Assembly: GCF_002873395.1 (NCBI RefSeq)
Contig: NZ_MCUV01000035.1
Location: 289,121-353,120, forward strand
Direction: 5' to 3'
From: Vibrio sp. 10N.286.49.B3
GTDB lineage: Bacteria; Pseudomonadota; Gammaproteobacteria; Enterobacterales; Vibrionaceae
Length of the DNA: 64,000 nucleotides
Shown here: one piece after another, positions 1-9,404 of the stretch
Numbering within the stretch: position 1 is the stretch's first letter
How the letters are laid out: each line of letters opens with the position of its first letter
The notes under the pieces: model-generated
The model's input: the letters and a program-made list of their open reading frames with translations, nothing else
What the model was told of the DNA's origin: nothing
The model's database searches: none
Position numbers and translations under genes: made by a program

Positions 1-2278
1 ATGTGGTACCAATAATTAAGTAAAACGAACTAAAGTTATTTTCAGTTTGTCCATATGAGAAAATCATCGGACCAATTAAAGAATCAATGCCAACAAATAC
101 TGATCCTGCTGCGTACATTGGCGCATCTTTGAATTTCACATCAGATCCGGTCCATACACCGCCATACTCAATGGAACCACCGAGATAAATCGGCGAAACA
201 AATAAGCCGAAATCATTTTCCGCCAATCGATAGCGATAAACTAAACTGCTAAAGGCAGAATTACTCCCGATCAAGCTATCATGGGGAACACCAGACAGTT
301 TAAGAAAGCCCCCTAATGAACGAGGATTAATCAGTAAATCTGTCGACTCATTCATCACCACACCATAATCCATATTTGCAACAAGAGTATGACGCTGGTA
401 AGTATGTGCGGCAGTGAAAGTCATCGAGATTTCTGAAACGGTATCTGTTGTTTTGTAATTCGTACCATCTTGCGCTTTATCATTCGATAAAAGGTAATCA
501 ATATCAAAATATAAGCCACTTGTTGGCAAACTAAAACTATCTAATGTATCTAAGCGGTAATTAGCAAAAACGCCTTTACGTTTAAATTTCGCATCAGTAT
601 AGCCACCCGAACTGACACTACCATCGGTATAACGCCCACCGATTTTAAACTCTTGCCACAGCGTTGGTTGATAGCCACCAGCCACTTCCAGCATGAAGTC
701 TTTATAATTAAAAGATAAATATTCAGAGCTAAGATCCGTAGAATTGTCATCACGAATAATGGCATTATGGCGTTCACTGTTATACTCCACACTCGCTAAG
801 GTAAATAGCTTTTGATTAAATAGTGATGGGCTGTATAACTCTAATTCCAGGTGCTTATCGGTACCAATATCCAGATTCGCTCTAAGCTCTGCGCCTCTGT
901 CATTTAAATTGGTAAAGTTGGTTGATACCCCAAATGAATATTGGCTAGTCGTATTAAAATCATCTTCTAAAAAGAAGCGAAAGTCAGCGTAGTTAGGTCC
1001 CCAAGATTTTTCTTTTACATTGATGTAGAGATCCGTATTGCCATCACTTTGATCATAGCGATAAGTAATAAGTTCAAAGCGGTCTAATACATAAAGTGCT
1101 TGGATGCTCTCTTCTAATTCTTTAGTGCTTAATCTCTTTCCTGGTTCAATATTTAAACGATTGGTAATTAACTCATCGCTGTAGTGAGTATTATTTTCCA
1201 CAAAAATGCGATCAACCACATTCTTATCACCATAATGTAAGTGCTTTTTTACACTCTGTTTATGATCAATATAAGCTTGATATTGCGCACTATTAACGGA
1301 TAAATCTTGTAGTTTTTTGATATGTTCATAAGCGACTTGATAGCCTGCTAAGTACGCCTCTGGCATTTTAGCAAACTCGGTTGTTTCCATGGATCCAACG
1401 TTTGGCTTAAGGTAAACATCTTGGTTAATTAAGTTTTTTGATTGCTCTTTTGTACTACGACGTACTAGGTAGTTTGATAACTGATCAGCGACCGCTAAGA
1501 AGTTATTAAAATCCTCTTTGCTTTTGTAATCAGTACTAATATCCACAGCAATAACAATGTCGGCTCCCATCGCTTTGGCGACATCAACCGGCATATTATT
1601 CGTTACGCCACCATCGACTAACAAATGCCCATTGAGCTCATAAGGAGGAAGCGCGCCAGGTACGGACATGCTTGACATCATCGCATCAACTAAAAAGCCC
1701 TGATCAATAACGACCTGCTCAAGGTGTACAATATCGGTTGCCACTGAGCGATAAGGAATGGCTAAGTCATCAAAGGAGTTAAATGCGGGGAGGTTCCCTG
1801 TTGTTTCTCGCAAAATACGCAACATATTCTGCCCTTGAACCACACCTTTAGAGGCTTTGAAACCATCTAAACCAATACCAAGATCGACATTAAGTTGATA
1901 ACGATCTTCATATTCTTTGTCTCGAACACGGCGTTGACTACGATTAACCTTATCTCGATAACCACTATTCCAGTCAACGCTATGGATAAAACTTTCTATT
2001 TCATCGGCACTCATCCCCGTTGCGTATAAGCCGCCAACGTATGCTCCCATGCTAGTCCCTGCAATGTAGTCGACGGGAATATTGAGTTCTTCTAACGCTT
2101 TTAAAACACCAATATGAGCCGCACCTTTTGCTCCACCACCAGCAAGAACCACACCTATCGTCGGTCTTTCTAAATTTTGATGATACTGATCAGGCGTAGC
2201 TAATAATGTTCGGCTAAAAACAAGACCACAAAAGGCAAGTATGCAATAACATACTTTCATATAACGATGTCGCTTCAT
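1..2278 (-). CDS. PlpD-like patatin phospholipase with C-terminal beta-barrel (type Vd autotransporter), 3' end outside window
   Basis: About 759 residues are visible, and the reading frame is still open at position 1, so the C-terminus is missing. Residues 1-27 look like a signal peptide. The patatin domain follows, with the oxyanion-hole motif GGGAKG near 47-52, the nucleophile motif GTSMG (Ser76) and the catalytic Asp in DGG (Asp222). After about residue 330 the protein has a POTRA-like segment and then alternating, aromatic-rich strands typical of a D15/Omp85-type barrel. Passenger, POTRA and barrel in this order match the type Vd secretion family of Pseudomonas PlpD. It is therefore probably an outer-membrane lipase whose patatin domain is surface-exposed or released. 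The start at 2278 is the first ATG of the frame; an ATG six codons later is possible. It lies 87 bases downstream of mrcB on the same strand. Confidence 0.85.
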   Translation of the reverse strand, partial: MKRHRYMKVCYCILAFCGLVFSRTLLATPDQYHQNLERPTIGVVLAGGGAKGAAHIGVLKALEELNIPVDYIAGTSMGAYVGGLYATGMSADEIESFIHSVDWNSGYRDKVNRSQRRVRDKEYEDRYQLNVDLGIGLDGFKASKGVVQGQNMLRILRETTGNLPAFNSFDDLAIPYRSVATDIVHLEQVVIDQGFLVDAMMSSMSVPGALPPYELNGHLLVDGGVTNNMPVDVAKAMGADIVIAVDISTDYKSKEDFNNFLAVADQLSNYLVRRSTKEQSKNLINQDVYLKPNVGSMETTEFAKMPEAYLAGYQVAYEHIKKLQDLSVNSAQYQAYIDHKQSVKKHLHYGDKNVVDRIFVENNTHYSDELITNRLNIEPGKRLSTKELEESIQALYVLDRFELITYRYDQSDGNTDLYINVKEKSWGPNYADFRFFLEDDFNTTSQYSFGVSTNFTNLNDRGAELRANLDIGTDKHLELELYSPSLFNQKLFTLASVEYNSERHNAIIRDDNSTDLSSEYLSFNYKDFMLEVAGGYQPTLWQEFKIGGRYTDGSVSSGGYTDAKFKRKGVFANYRLDTLDSFSLPTSGLYFDIDYLLSNDKAQDGTNYKTTDTVSEISMTFTAAHTYQRHTLVANMDYGVVMNESTDLLINPRSLGGFLKLSGVPHDSLIGSNSAFSSLVYRYRLAENDFGLFVSPIYLGGSIEYGGVWTGSDVKFKDAPMYAAGSVFVGIDSLIGPMIFSYGQTENNFSSFYLIIGTT

Positions 2279-2365
2279 TTCACATCAACCCTTAATTCAA
2301 ATATCCATTTCGTTATCATTACAGGCAATTGGGGTAACTAAGCATTACCTGTCACTGGCATTAAC

Positions 2366-4777
2366 CTACCATGAAAATAAGTCAACTAACCATTGTTGCG
2401 GTTTATTTTCACAGCTTTGTTTCATCTGTCCTTTTCTATCCCAAACTGGGAGCTTAAAGTCATTTTTACAATCTAACATTAGCCCGCCACCCACATCTTT
2501 TTTAAAGCCAAGTGTTGTGATCTGCTGTGGCCAAGGAAGTGTTAGAGGCTCTGGAATGCGTTTTTTTAAATAGTCAGCATAAACTCGCAGCGCACCGCTA
2601 GAACCCGTTAGATTGATTGACTTATTATCATCACGACCTAGCCAAATAGTTGTCACCTCACGACCATCGACCCCAACAAACCAACTATCTCGGCTATCAT
2701 TACTTGTACCGGTTTTTCCGGCTAACCCCGCCGAAGCAAAATTGTGTTGTAAGAATCGTCCCGTTCCCTCGGTGACCCCTTTTTTCATCGCATAAGTGGT
2801 TAGCCAAGCAGCCTGTTGATCAACGGTTTGACTGACACTTGGTAAAAATTGATAAATCACTCGACCGTCGTTATCAACCACTGCACTTAATGCCGATAGT
2901 TTTGCCTTTTTCCCTGAATTAGTGATGCCTTGATACATTTGCGCTACCTGATATGGCGTCAGTGAAAATGCACCTAAGAACATAGAAGGCACTGGGCGTA
3001 TCTCTTTTTTATCAATACCAAGCTTTTCTAACGTTTGTGATACCTCTGGAATACCAAGCGCCATTCCTAGCCTAACCGTTGGAACATTTAATGACCGAGC
3101 TAGTGCTTGATAAAGAGGCACATCACCACGAAATTTACGATCAAAGTTTCGCGGCGACCACTTCGTTCCTTGATTTCCTTGTAAGTGTAAAGGCGTGTCA
3201 TCTAGCGTTGAAGCCAGTGTGTATTTATCCGGCTGAGCTAAAGCGGTTAAATAAACTGCCGGTTTAACTAGTGAACCGATTGGGCGACTGGCATTCAATG
3301 CGCGATTAAAGCCATCATAACCGGCACGTTTTCCTCCGACCATTGCACGGATCTCACCACTATGGCGATCAACGGCAATCGCTGCAGCTTCTAAATCACC
3401 ACCCGCTCTTTTGGTTAGATTAGGAATGGTACCTATAATCGCTTTTTCTAGTTTCTCCTGCGAGACCGGGTCAAGTGATGTGAAAACCCTTAGCCCAGTA
3501 CCCGAATGAAACTTATTACCCACTTTATTTCGTAATTCACGTTTTACTTGCTGAAAATAGGCTGGCTGGCGACTGGCAATTTTTATATTAGCCTGAATAT
3601 CTAATGGGCGATTAACCGCTTGCTCATACTGCTGGGCGCTTAAAATATTTTGCTGCATCATTAAGCGCAAAACTAAGTCACGACGCGCCAATGCACGTTC
3701 AGGGTGACGAGCAGGGTTATAATAAGAGGGTCCTTTAACCATACCAACTAACAGCGCTAACTGATCGACTCTTAACTCTTGAATCGGCTTACCAAAATAC
3801 AATCGTGCAGCTAAACCAAAGCCATGGATCGCTTCATTACCACTTTGACCTAGATAAACTTCATTTAAGTAGGCTTCTAGAATTCGATCTTTGCTGTAAC
3901 GGTAATCGATAATCAAAGCAATAAAGGCTTCTCTCACTTTGCGCCAGAGCGTTCTCTCTCTTGATAAGAATAAGTTTTTCGCCAACTGCTGAGTTAATGT
4001 ACTACCACCTTGTACGGTACGCCCTGCTTTTGCATTTGCAGCAAAGGCGCGCACAATGGCAACGGGTGAAACGCCACCATGCTGATAAAAATTACGATCT
4101 TCTGTTGCTAATAATGCATCAACCATCACTTCTGGAAACTGCTCCCTACGCAAAAATAATCGCTGCTCATCACTGTCTTTTTCCAGCATTCCTAGCATTT
4201 TAGGATCGATGCGTAAGTAGCCCATATCACGGTTACTTTCTAAAGATTGGATTCGGTTTAGTCCTGAGCGGTCAAAGTGCAACATGACATGACGATCGGG
4301 CTCTGGTCCATCTATAAACTCAAAAGGACGACGAACGAGTTCTATCTTTGTTGCTGACGAGGAGTACTCACCGGCGTGCCTTGGATGCCCGACCTTACGA
4401 TAATTAAGCACATCTAACTCATTACGTACTTGTTGAATTGCCACACTGTCACCAGGAGAAAGCGTTAGTACGCGCCCATAGACCACCGTTGGTAGCTCAA
4501 AGAGCTGCCCTTCAAACTTTTGTTTTACGACAGAGTCTAAATACAGAGTAACAAAGACACAGATAGCCAGCACAGTTAGAGCCAGTTTCCACGCGACGCC
4601 CCACAGCATATTTAACCAATGGCGTTGACCTGCCTTTTTCTTGGTGGTTTTCTTTGCTGGCTTACGCTTCGCTGCCGGTTTCTTTGCGGTTGCTCGTTTC
4701 GCAGGTGCTTTTTTTGCTGCCGGAGACTTTTTAGGCGCAGGCGTTTTTTTTCCTGCTGTGACTGTTTTTATACTCAT
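2366..4777 (-). CDS. mrcB: Penicillin-binding protein 1B (bifunctional transglycosylase/transpeptidase)
   Basis: At 803 aa this is the usual length for PBP1b, which polymerises and cross-links peptidoglycan at the inner membrane. A cytoplasmic tail (residues 1-50) is very rich in Lys, Ala and Pro. One membrane helix lies around 57-80, and a UB2H-like regulatory region follows. The GT51 transglycosylase domain has its catalytic Glu226 in ATEDRNF and the motif GGSTLTQQ at 257-264. The transpeptidase domain has Ser502 in GSLVKP, SLN at 562-564 and KTGT at 688-691, so both activities look intact. Its ATG overlaps the hrpB stop codon by one base (TAATG), which suggests translational coupling. The UB2H domain is the known docking site for the outer-membrane activator LpoB; no lpoB is seen here. 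Confidence 0.97.
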   Translation of the reverse strand: MSIKTVTAGKKTPAPKKSPAAKKAPAKRATAKKPAAKRKPAKKTTKKKAGQRHWLNMLWGVAWKLALTVLAICVFVTLYLDSVVKQKFEGQLFELPTVVYGRVLTLSPGDSVAIQQVRNELDVLNYRKVGHPRHAGEYSSSATKIELVRRPFEFIDGPEPDRHVMLHFDRSGLNRIQSLESNRDMGYLRIDPKMLGMLEKDSDEQRLFLRREQFPEVMVDALLATEDRNFYQHGGVSPVAIVRAFAANAKAGRTVQGGSTLTQQLAKNLFLSRERTLWRKVREAFIALIIDYRYSKDRILEAYLNEVYLGQSGNEAIHGFGLAARLYFGKPIQELRVDQLALLVGMVKGPSYYNPARHPERALARRDLVLRLMMQQNILSAQQYEQAVNRPLDIQANIKIASRQPAYFQQVKRELRNKVGNKFHSGTGLRVFTSLDPVSQEKLEKAIIGTIPNLTKRAGGDLEAAAIAVDRHSGEIRAMVGGKRAGYDGFNRALNASRPIGSLVKPAVYLTALAQPDKYTLASTLDDTPLHLQGNQGTKWSPRNFDRKFRGDVPLYQALARSLNVPTVRLGMALGIPEVSQTLEKLGIDKKEIRPVPSMFLGAFSLTPYQVAQMYQGITNSGKKAKLSALSAVVDNDGRVIYQFLPSVSQTVDQQAAWLTTYAMKKGVTEGTGRFLQHNFASAGLAGKTGTSNDSRDSWFVGVDGREVTTIWLGRDDNKSINLTGSSGALRVYADYLKKRIPEPLTLPWPQQITTLGFKKDVGGGLMLDCKNDFKLPVWDRKGQMKQSCENKPQQWLVDLFSW

Positions 4778-7287
4778 TAATTTAATTGTCGTTTTGTTTT
4801 TGTGGTCGCGATGTGATTCGCAGGATCATCGGGCCATACGTGCTTAGGGTATCGACCTTTCATCTCTTTTTGGACGTCTTTATAAGAACCACGCCAAAAA
4901 CCTGCTAAATCCTGGGTCACTTGTAATGGGCGCTGAGCTGGAGATAGTAACTCAAGCACTATTTTTACTCTTCCTTGAGCAATGCGGGGTGAATCATGCT
5001 CACCAAAGACCTCTTGCATTCTAACCGACAGCATAGGATCGACACCGATTTGGTAATGGATCTTCTTTCGACTTCCTGTAGGTACACTATGGTGAGTCGG
5101 CAACCAATCGTCTAATTGCTGATTCAAAGGCCAGCCTAAACGTGCCAATAATGCCTGAGATAAGGGGATAGACCTCAGTCCTTTAACTGAAGAAACACCG
5201 GTCATATAAGGCGCTAACCAATCAGCTAACTCTGCAAGTAAACTGTCATTATCCATCGCTGGCCAAGGCTGCTCAGGAAGCCACTGTGCACCACAACGAA
5301 TACGAGTCAGTAGCTGAGTGGTCGCTTCATCCCAATGTAAACTATCAAGCCCTTTACGTCTTATATAATTGAGTAAAGCTTCTGTTATTTTTGCTTTATC
5401 AGGCTCAGGCAATCGCTGTTTGTCGATAATAATATGGCCAATACGTTGCAATTTTTCTGCAATTAGACGACCACGTTTTTCATCCCAATCAACACGCTCT
5501 TCACTGATAAATTGTTCGGGAAAGAAAGCTTCTAATCGTTCAATATCCAATTCACAAGCTAAGAATATTTGGCTTGCTCCCTGTTGTGATCGCATCAAAT
5601 CAATCGCGATGACATAACGGTTTTGCGCTAAAGGTTTTCCTTCCGCAATGAAAGCCCCATGGCCATTTGATAAAATAAAACCACTCGATGAGTCACCCGA
5701 AGAATTCGATCGCAGTTGTGCCACTCGATCTGGAAAAGCCAAAGTAAGTAACATTGCAACCAAAGAAGTATCAACTAACTGAGGCTTAAAATGAACATTC
5801 AGTTTATTCGATAAGGATCGGATGCGCTGTTCGACCAGACGAGCATTTATATGAGAGCCTTGTAAAAAATGCTGGATACTATCTTGAAAGTCAAAAACGC
5901 TTCTTTCTGGCTCTTCAAGTAAAGCGGCAACAAGTATTGATGTGTGCAACCATTGAGGAACAAAGCGCTCATTTAATGATACTTTATCTGCCACTCGAAC
6001 CAGCATGCTGCCAACTCTAGGTTCAAGCCCTAAATGGTACGCCTTTTTTCCCTTTGCTGTTAACTGCCCAATCGGGTACTGAGAATCGGGCTCAACAAGC
6101 TTAAGCGTATGCAATAAATCCTGAGCTTGTTGCCACGCTGAATTCGCAGGAGCATCTAACCAGCTAAGAGTCGTCGCATCACGAGCTCCCCAGTAAGCTA
6201 ACTCCATGCTAAGCCCTGTTAAATCGGCTTGCATAATTTCCGGTAAAGGAACCATCGCTTGCTGTTTGAGTTGCGCCTCACTGTATAAGCGAACGCAAAT
6301 ACCTGAATCTAAACGCCCTGCTCGCCCTGCCCTTTGCTCAGCAGAGGATTGGGCAATGCGCACCTGCTCAAGACGAGTGATACCTGTTTTTAAATCAAAC
6401 CTTGCTACTCGTTCAAAACCAGAATCCACCACTAAGCGTATCCCCTCAATGGTTAGTGAGGTTTCCGCAATATTTGTCGCTAACACCACCTTTCTTTTAC
6501 CATGCTGACTCGGAGCTATCGCCTTTTGTTGAGCTTGCTTGGTTAGCTGTCCGTAAAGAGGATAAATATCAACCTCTGCTGCTAAGTGTTTTAATTCTTG
6601 AGCGACTTGTTGGATGGTATTAACGCCGGGTAGAAATGCTAATAGCGAGCCAGTCTCATTAGCAATTAAAGCCTCTATATGTCGAACCATACAAGGCACT
6701 AAACGCTCATTCACCTTCATTGGCTGATAACGATACTCGACTGGATAGCTTCGCCCTTGAGATTCAATATAGGTAGCACTAGGCAGCAGATCACATAATG
6801 CGCCTTGATCGAGCGTGGCAGACATAACAACAATGGTGAGATCATCTCGTAATGCCGCTTGAATATCTAAACTCAATGCCAGTGCGGTATCTGCGTGAAT
6901 ACTACGCTCATGATATTCATCAAAAATAACCATACCAACCCCTTCTAGCTCGGGATCGGATTGGATCAGGCGCGTCATGACTCCCTCAGTCACAATTTCA
7001 AGTTGAGTATTACTACTCACTTTTGTTTCACCACGAATGCGAAAACCAATGGAATCACCAACCGATTCACCAACCTGATCCGCTAGGTACTGAGCGATGT
7101 TTCTAGCAGCTAAGCGACGTGGTTCAAGCATGATTATTTTGCCTGCCACTTTGCCTGACTTTATAAGTTGCAAAGGAAAGTATGTTGATTTACCAGCACC
7201 AGGTGCAGCTTTTAAAATAACCTGTTGGTAAGAATCAATGCTTGATAGTAGCTCTGGCATTACCGCTTCAATTGGCAATTGTGACAA
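4777..7287 (-). CDS. hrpB: ATP-dependent RNA helicase HrpB (DEAH box)
   Basis: This is an 836-residue DEAH-box helicase of the HrpB family. Walker A is GAGKST at 30-35, the DExH motif is DEYH at 123-126, SAT is at 156-158, and the motif VI sequence QRAGRAGR is near 318. The C-terminal half carries the HrpB-specific region. The family is widespread in proteobacteria, but its physiological substrate is not well defined. The gene is next to mrcB, as in Escherichia coli and vibrios, and the one-base overlap makes the pair likely co-transcribed. It is divergent from the AraC-type regulator at 7475, leaving a 187-base shared promoter region. Confidence 0.96.
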   Translation of the reverse strand: MSQLPIEAVMPELLSSIDSYQQVILKAAPGAGKSTYFPLQLIKSGKVAGKIIMLEPRRLAARNIAQYLADQVGESVGDSIGFRIRGETKVSSNTQLEIVTEGVMTRLIQSDPELEGVGMVIFDEYHERSIHADTALALSLDIQAALRDDLTIVVMSATLDQGALCDLLPSATYIESQGRSYPVEYRYQPMKVNERLVPCMVRHIEALIANETGSLLAFLPGVNTIQQVAQELKHLAAEVDIYPLYGQLTKQAQQKAIAPSQHGKRKVVLATNIAETSLTIEGIRLVVDSGFERVARFDLKTGITRLEQVRIAQSSAEQRAGRAGRLDSGICVRLYSEAQLKQQAMVPLPEIMQADLTGLSMELAYWGARDATTLSWLDAPANSAWQQAQDLLHTLKLVEPDSQYPIGQLTAKGKKAYHLGLEPRVGSMLVRVADKVSLNERFVPQWLHTSILVAALLEEPERSVFDFQDSIQHFLQGSHINARLVEQRIRSLSNKLNVHFKPQLVDTSLVAMLLTLAFPDRVAQLRSNSSGDSSSGFILSNGHGAFIAEGKPLAQNRYVIAIDLMRSQQGASQIFLACELDIERLEAFFPEQFISEERVDWDEKRGRLIAEKLQRIGHIIIDKQRLPEPDKAKITEALLNYIRRKGLDSLHWDEATTQLLTRIRCGAQWLPEQPWPAMDNDSLLAELADWLAPYMTGVSSVKGLRSIPLSQALLARLGWPLNQQLDDWLPTHHSVPTGSRKKIHYQIGVDPMLSVRMQEVFGEHDSPRIAQGRVKIVLELLSPAQRPLQVTQDLAGFWRGSYKDVQKEMKGRYPKHVWPDDPANHIATTKTKRQLN

Positions 7288-7474
7288 TGGAGGAAACCTT
7301 GCAATAAAAATAGATGAGGGAAAGTGCGGTTATAGTACCTAAAAATAGCGGATAAATGCACTTTAAGCTCACAGTCATTATCTCAAATCAAATAATTAAC
7401 CTTGGCACATTCTCTTTTGCCATCTAGGCTTAAAATCAGCACCTTAGTTGCCTGGCTAAAAATTGGAGAGTGTA

Positions 7475-8245
7475 ATGAATGAAACCTTGATAGGTAAATG
7501 GATTGGACTATCAACCTCTTACCTACCTAGAGAGGTTGCTTCTATTTTTGAAACCTATTTTTATATACAAGAGTATGGGGATGATGTCTCAATATTAAGT
7601 CACCCTAAGGTTGAGTTTTGCTTTTTCTTTTACGAAAAAAACACGAGTATCTCTTTATTACAAAGCGCGATATACGTCAGCAAAAATCTTGATAAAAAAC
7701 TAATCCTTATTCACCAAGGTGAGCTACCTGATAGCTTATTAAAAACTAACTCTATCTACGACTATTGCGATATTAATAGCGTTAATATTATCCAATGGAT
7801 AGAGCAATTACGCCATAATCTTAGCCAATACTTTGTCATCTCAGATTCTATAAAACCAACAATTGATCAAGTATGTAAACTTGATCAAAAAACACATTTT
7901 TTTAATAAAGATATCAGTGACATTCTTCACTACATTGATACAAATTTAGACCAATCACTTAGAGAAGAAGATGTTGCTAATTACTGCCACTACTCAGTTA
8001 CTTACTTTTCTAAAGTCTTCCATCGCTCTATCGGTATCACCTTTCGTGACTACGTTATAGCGAAAAGAATTGCGATGGCAAAAAAAAGACTGATTGAGAA
8101 TCATAAAACCAAAATATCATCCATTGCTTACCAGTGCGGATATCGAGATGTTTCCTATTTCTCTCGAATTTTTAAGAAGAAAACGGGAGTATCTCCTGGA
8201 ATATACCGACTTAATCATACAAACAGTGTGCATATTGATAATTAG
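7475..8245 (+). CDS. AraC-family transcriptional regulator
   Basis: The C-terminal 100 residues form a typical AraC/XylS double helix-turn-helix: an ILHYIDTNL...SLREEDVA helix set, then FSKVFHRSIGITFRDYV, and a second unit ending in YRDVSYFSRIFKKKTGVSPGIYR. The N-terminal 150 residues show no family that I recognise and presumably sense a ligand or mediate dimerisation. The ATG at 7475 was chosen over an in-frame TTG at 7463 because a GGAGAG ribosome-binding site (7465-7470) lies six bases before the ATG and would overlap the TTG. The gene is followed 33 bases later by a PAP2-like membrane protein on the same strand. The two probably form an operon, and the regulator may control it. Confidence 0.88.
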   Translation: MNETLIGKWIGLSTSYLPREVASIFETYFYIQEYGDDVSILSHPKVEFCFFFYEKNTSISLLQSAIYVSKNLDKKLILIHQGELPDSLLKTNSIYDYCDINSVNIIQWIEQLRHNLSQYFVISDSIKPTIDQVCKLDQKTHFFNKDISDILHYIDTNLDQSLREEDVANYCHYSVTYFSKVFHRSIGITFRDYVIAKRIAMAKKRLIENHKTKISSIAYQCGYRDVSYFSRIFKKKTGVSPGIYRLNHTNSVHIDN

Positions 8246-8278
8246 CGTATTAATAATAACGGTAAGGATGCGTAGATC

Positions 8279-9346
8279 TTGAAAGAAAACATCAATAATG
8301 GATTTAAAAATATAACCCTATTTTTAGCCCACGAATTATCCAGAGATAAAGTCATCTATTGGACAACATTCATTTCAACGGTTTTAGCCGTAAGCCTCTC
8401 TTTTATTAGCGGGGGAGACATTCCATATAATGCCAACCAATACCTTAATGTACTGGTTGAAGCTGGCTTTATTACCTTGGTCATATGGTATTGCTACTAT
8501 TATCTACGCCTTCTGTTTAAATTACATCCAACCCCACTTCGTGCCTTGTTTTTACAATTTAAGCTCTTATTCACGCCTTATTATCGCCCTATTTATCTAG
8601 CGCTGATATTTGCTTGTATTGGTGTTAGTTTATCTAATTTTACTTTTGTTAAGGCGAATATCCCTTTCCTTAACCCTTATCAATATGATCTCATTTTTTC
8701 TCAACTGGACCAAGCATTACATTTTGGTTATCAACCTTGGCAATTAACTCACGCTTGGTTTTCCAGCATATATGCAAGTTTGACTATCAATATCGCCTAT
8801 AACGCTTGGTTTTTTGTTATGTGGGTAACCCTCATCTTCTTTATTTTTTATCGCAAAAACGATCACTTACGTAAGCAGTTCTTACTGTGCTTTTTTCTCA
8901 GTTGGTTTCTCATTGGAGGCGGTATGGCAACAATTCTCTCTTCCATGGGCCCCTGCTACTTTGAGCAAGCAACTAATTCCAATTTATATATACCACTGAT
9001 GATAAGACTATCAGAACAGAGTGCCATGCTAGTTGAAAATGATCACTTGCCATTATGGGCTATAAATACCCAAAAAGATCTATGGGTAAGTCATATCAAT
9101 CAAAGCGGAGGTATCGGCGCTGGTATTTCGGCGATGCCAAGTATGCATGTATCGATTGCAGTATTAATTGCTATCAGCCTGTTTAAATTGAATAAAACCC
9201 TTGGAGTAGTCGCGTGGGGATATGCTATCTTAATTCAAATTGGATCTGTCCATTTGGGCTGGCATTATGCTGTCGATGGCTATATTAGTGCGATTATGAC
9301 TTCGCTACTATGGTTAATTATTGAAAAAAAGATCCATCAATTATAG
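8279..9346 (+). CDS. PAP2/AUR1-like integral membrane phosphatase or phosphotransferase
   Basis: This is a 355-aa polytopic membrane protein with roughly eight to ten hydrophobic segments. Near the C-terminus it carries GAGISAMPSMHVS and then HLGWHYAVDG. These resemble the PSGH-like and SRxxxxxHxxxD-like motifs of PAP2 superfamily enzymes, in the arrangement found in AUR1/inositol-phosphotransferase-like members. The likely role is dephosphorylation of, or headgroup transfer to, a membrane lipid; the substrate is unknown. The start is a TTG at 8279 with AAGGA (8264-8268) ten bases upstream. The nearer ATG at 8268 is out of frame and stops after four codons. It lies directly downstream of the AraC-type regulator and converges on tadD. 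It has no obvious functional link with the pilus genes. Confidence 0.75.
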   Translation: MKENINNGFKNITLFLAHELSRDKVIYWTTFISTVLAVSLSFISGGDIPYNANQYLNVLVEAGFITLVIWYCYYYLRLLFKLHPTPLRALFLQFKLLFTPYYRPIYLALIFACIGVSLSNFTFVKANIPFLNPYQYDLIFSQLDQALHFGYQPWQLTHAWFSSIYASLTINIAYNAWFFVMWVTLIFFIFYRKNDHLRKQFLLCFFLSWFLIGGGMATILSSMGPCYFEQATNSNLYIPLMIRLSEQSAMLVENDHLPLWAINTQKDLWVSHINQSGGIGAGISAMPSMHVSIAVLIAISLFKLNKTLGVVAWGYAILIQIGSVHLGWHYAVDGYISAIMTSLLWLIIEKKIHQL

Positions 9347-9404
9347 GGCTAACTTTTCATCTGATTATTATACTATTTCACAATAATTAACATCACAGAT
9401 TACT

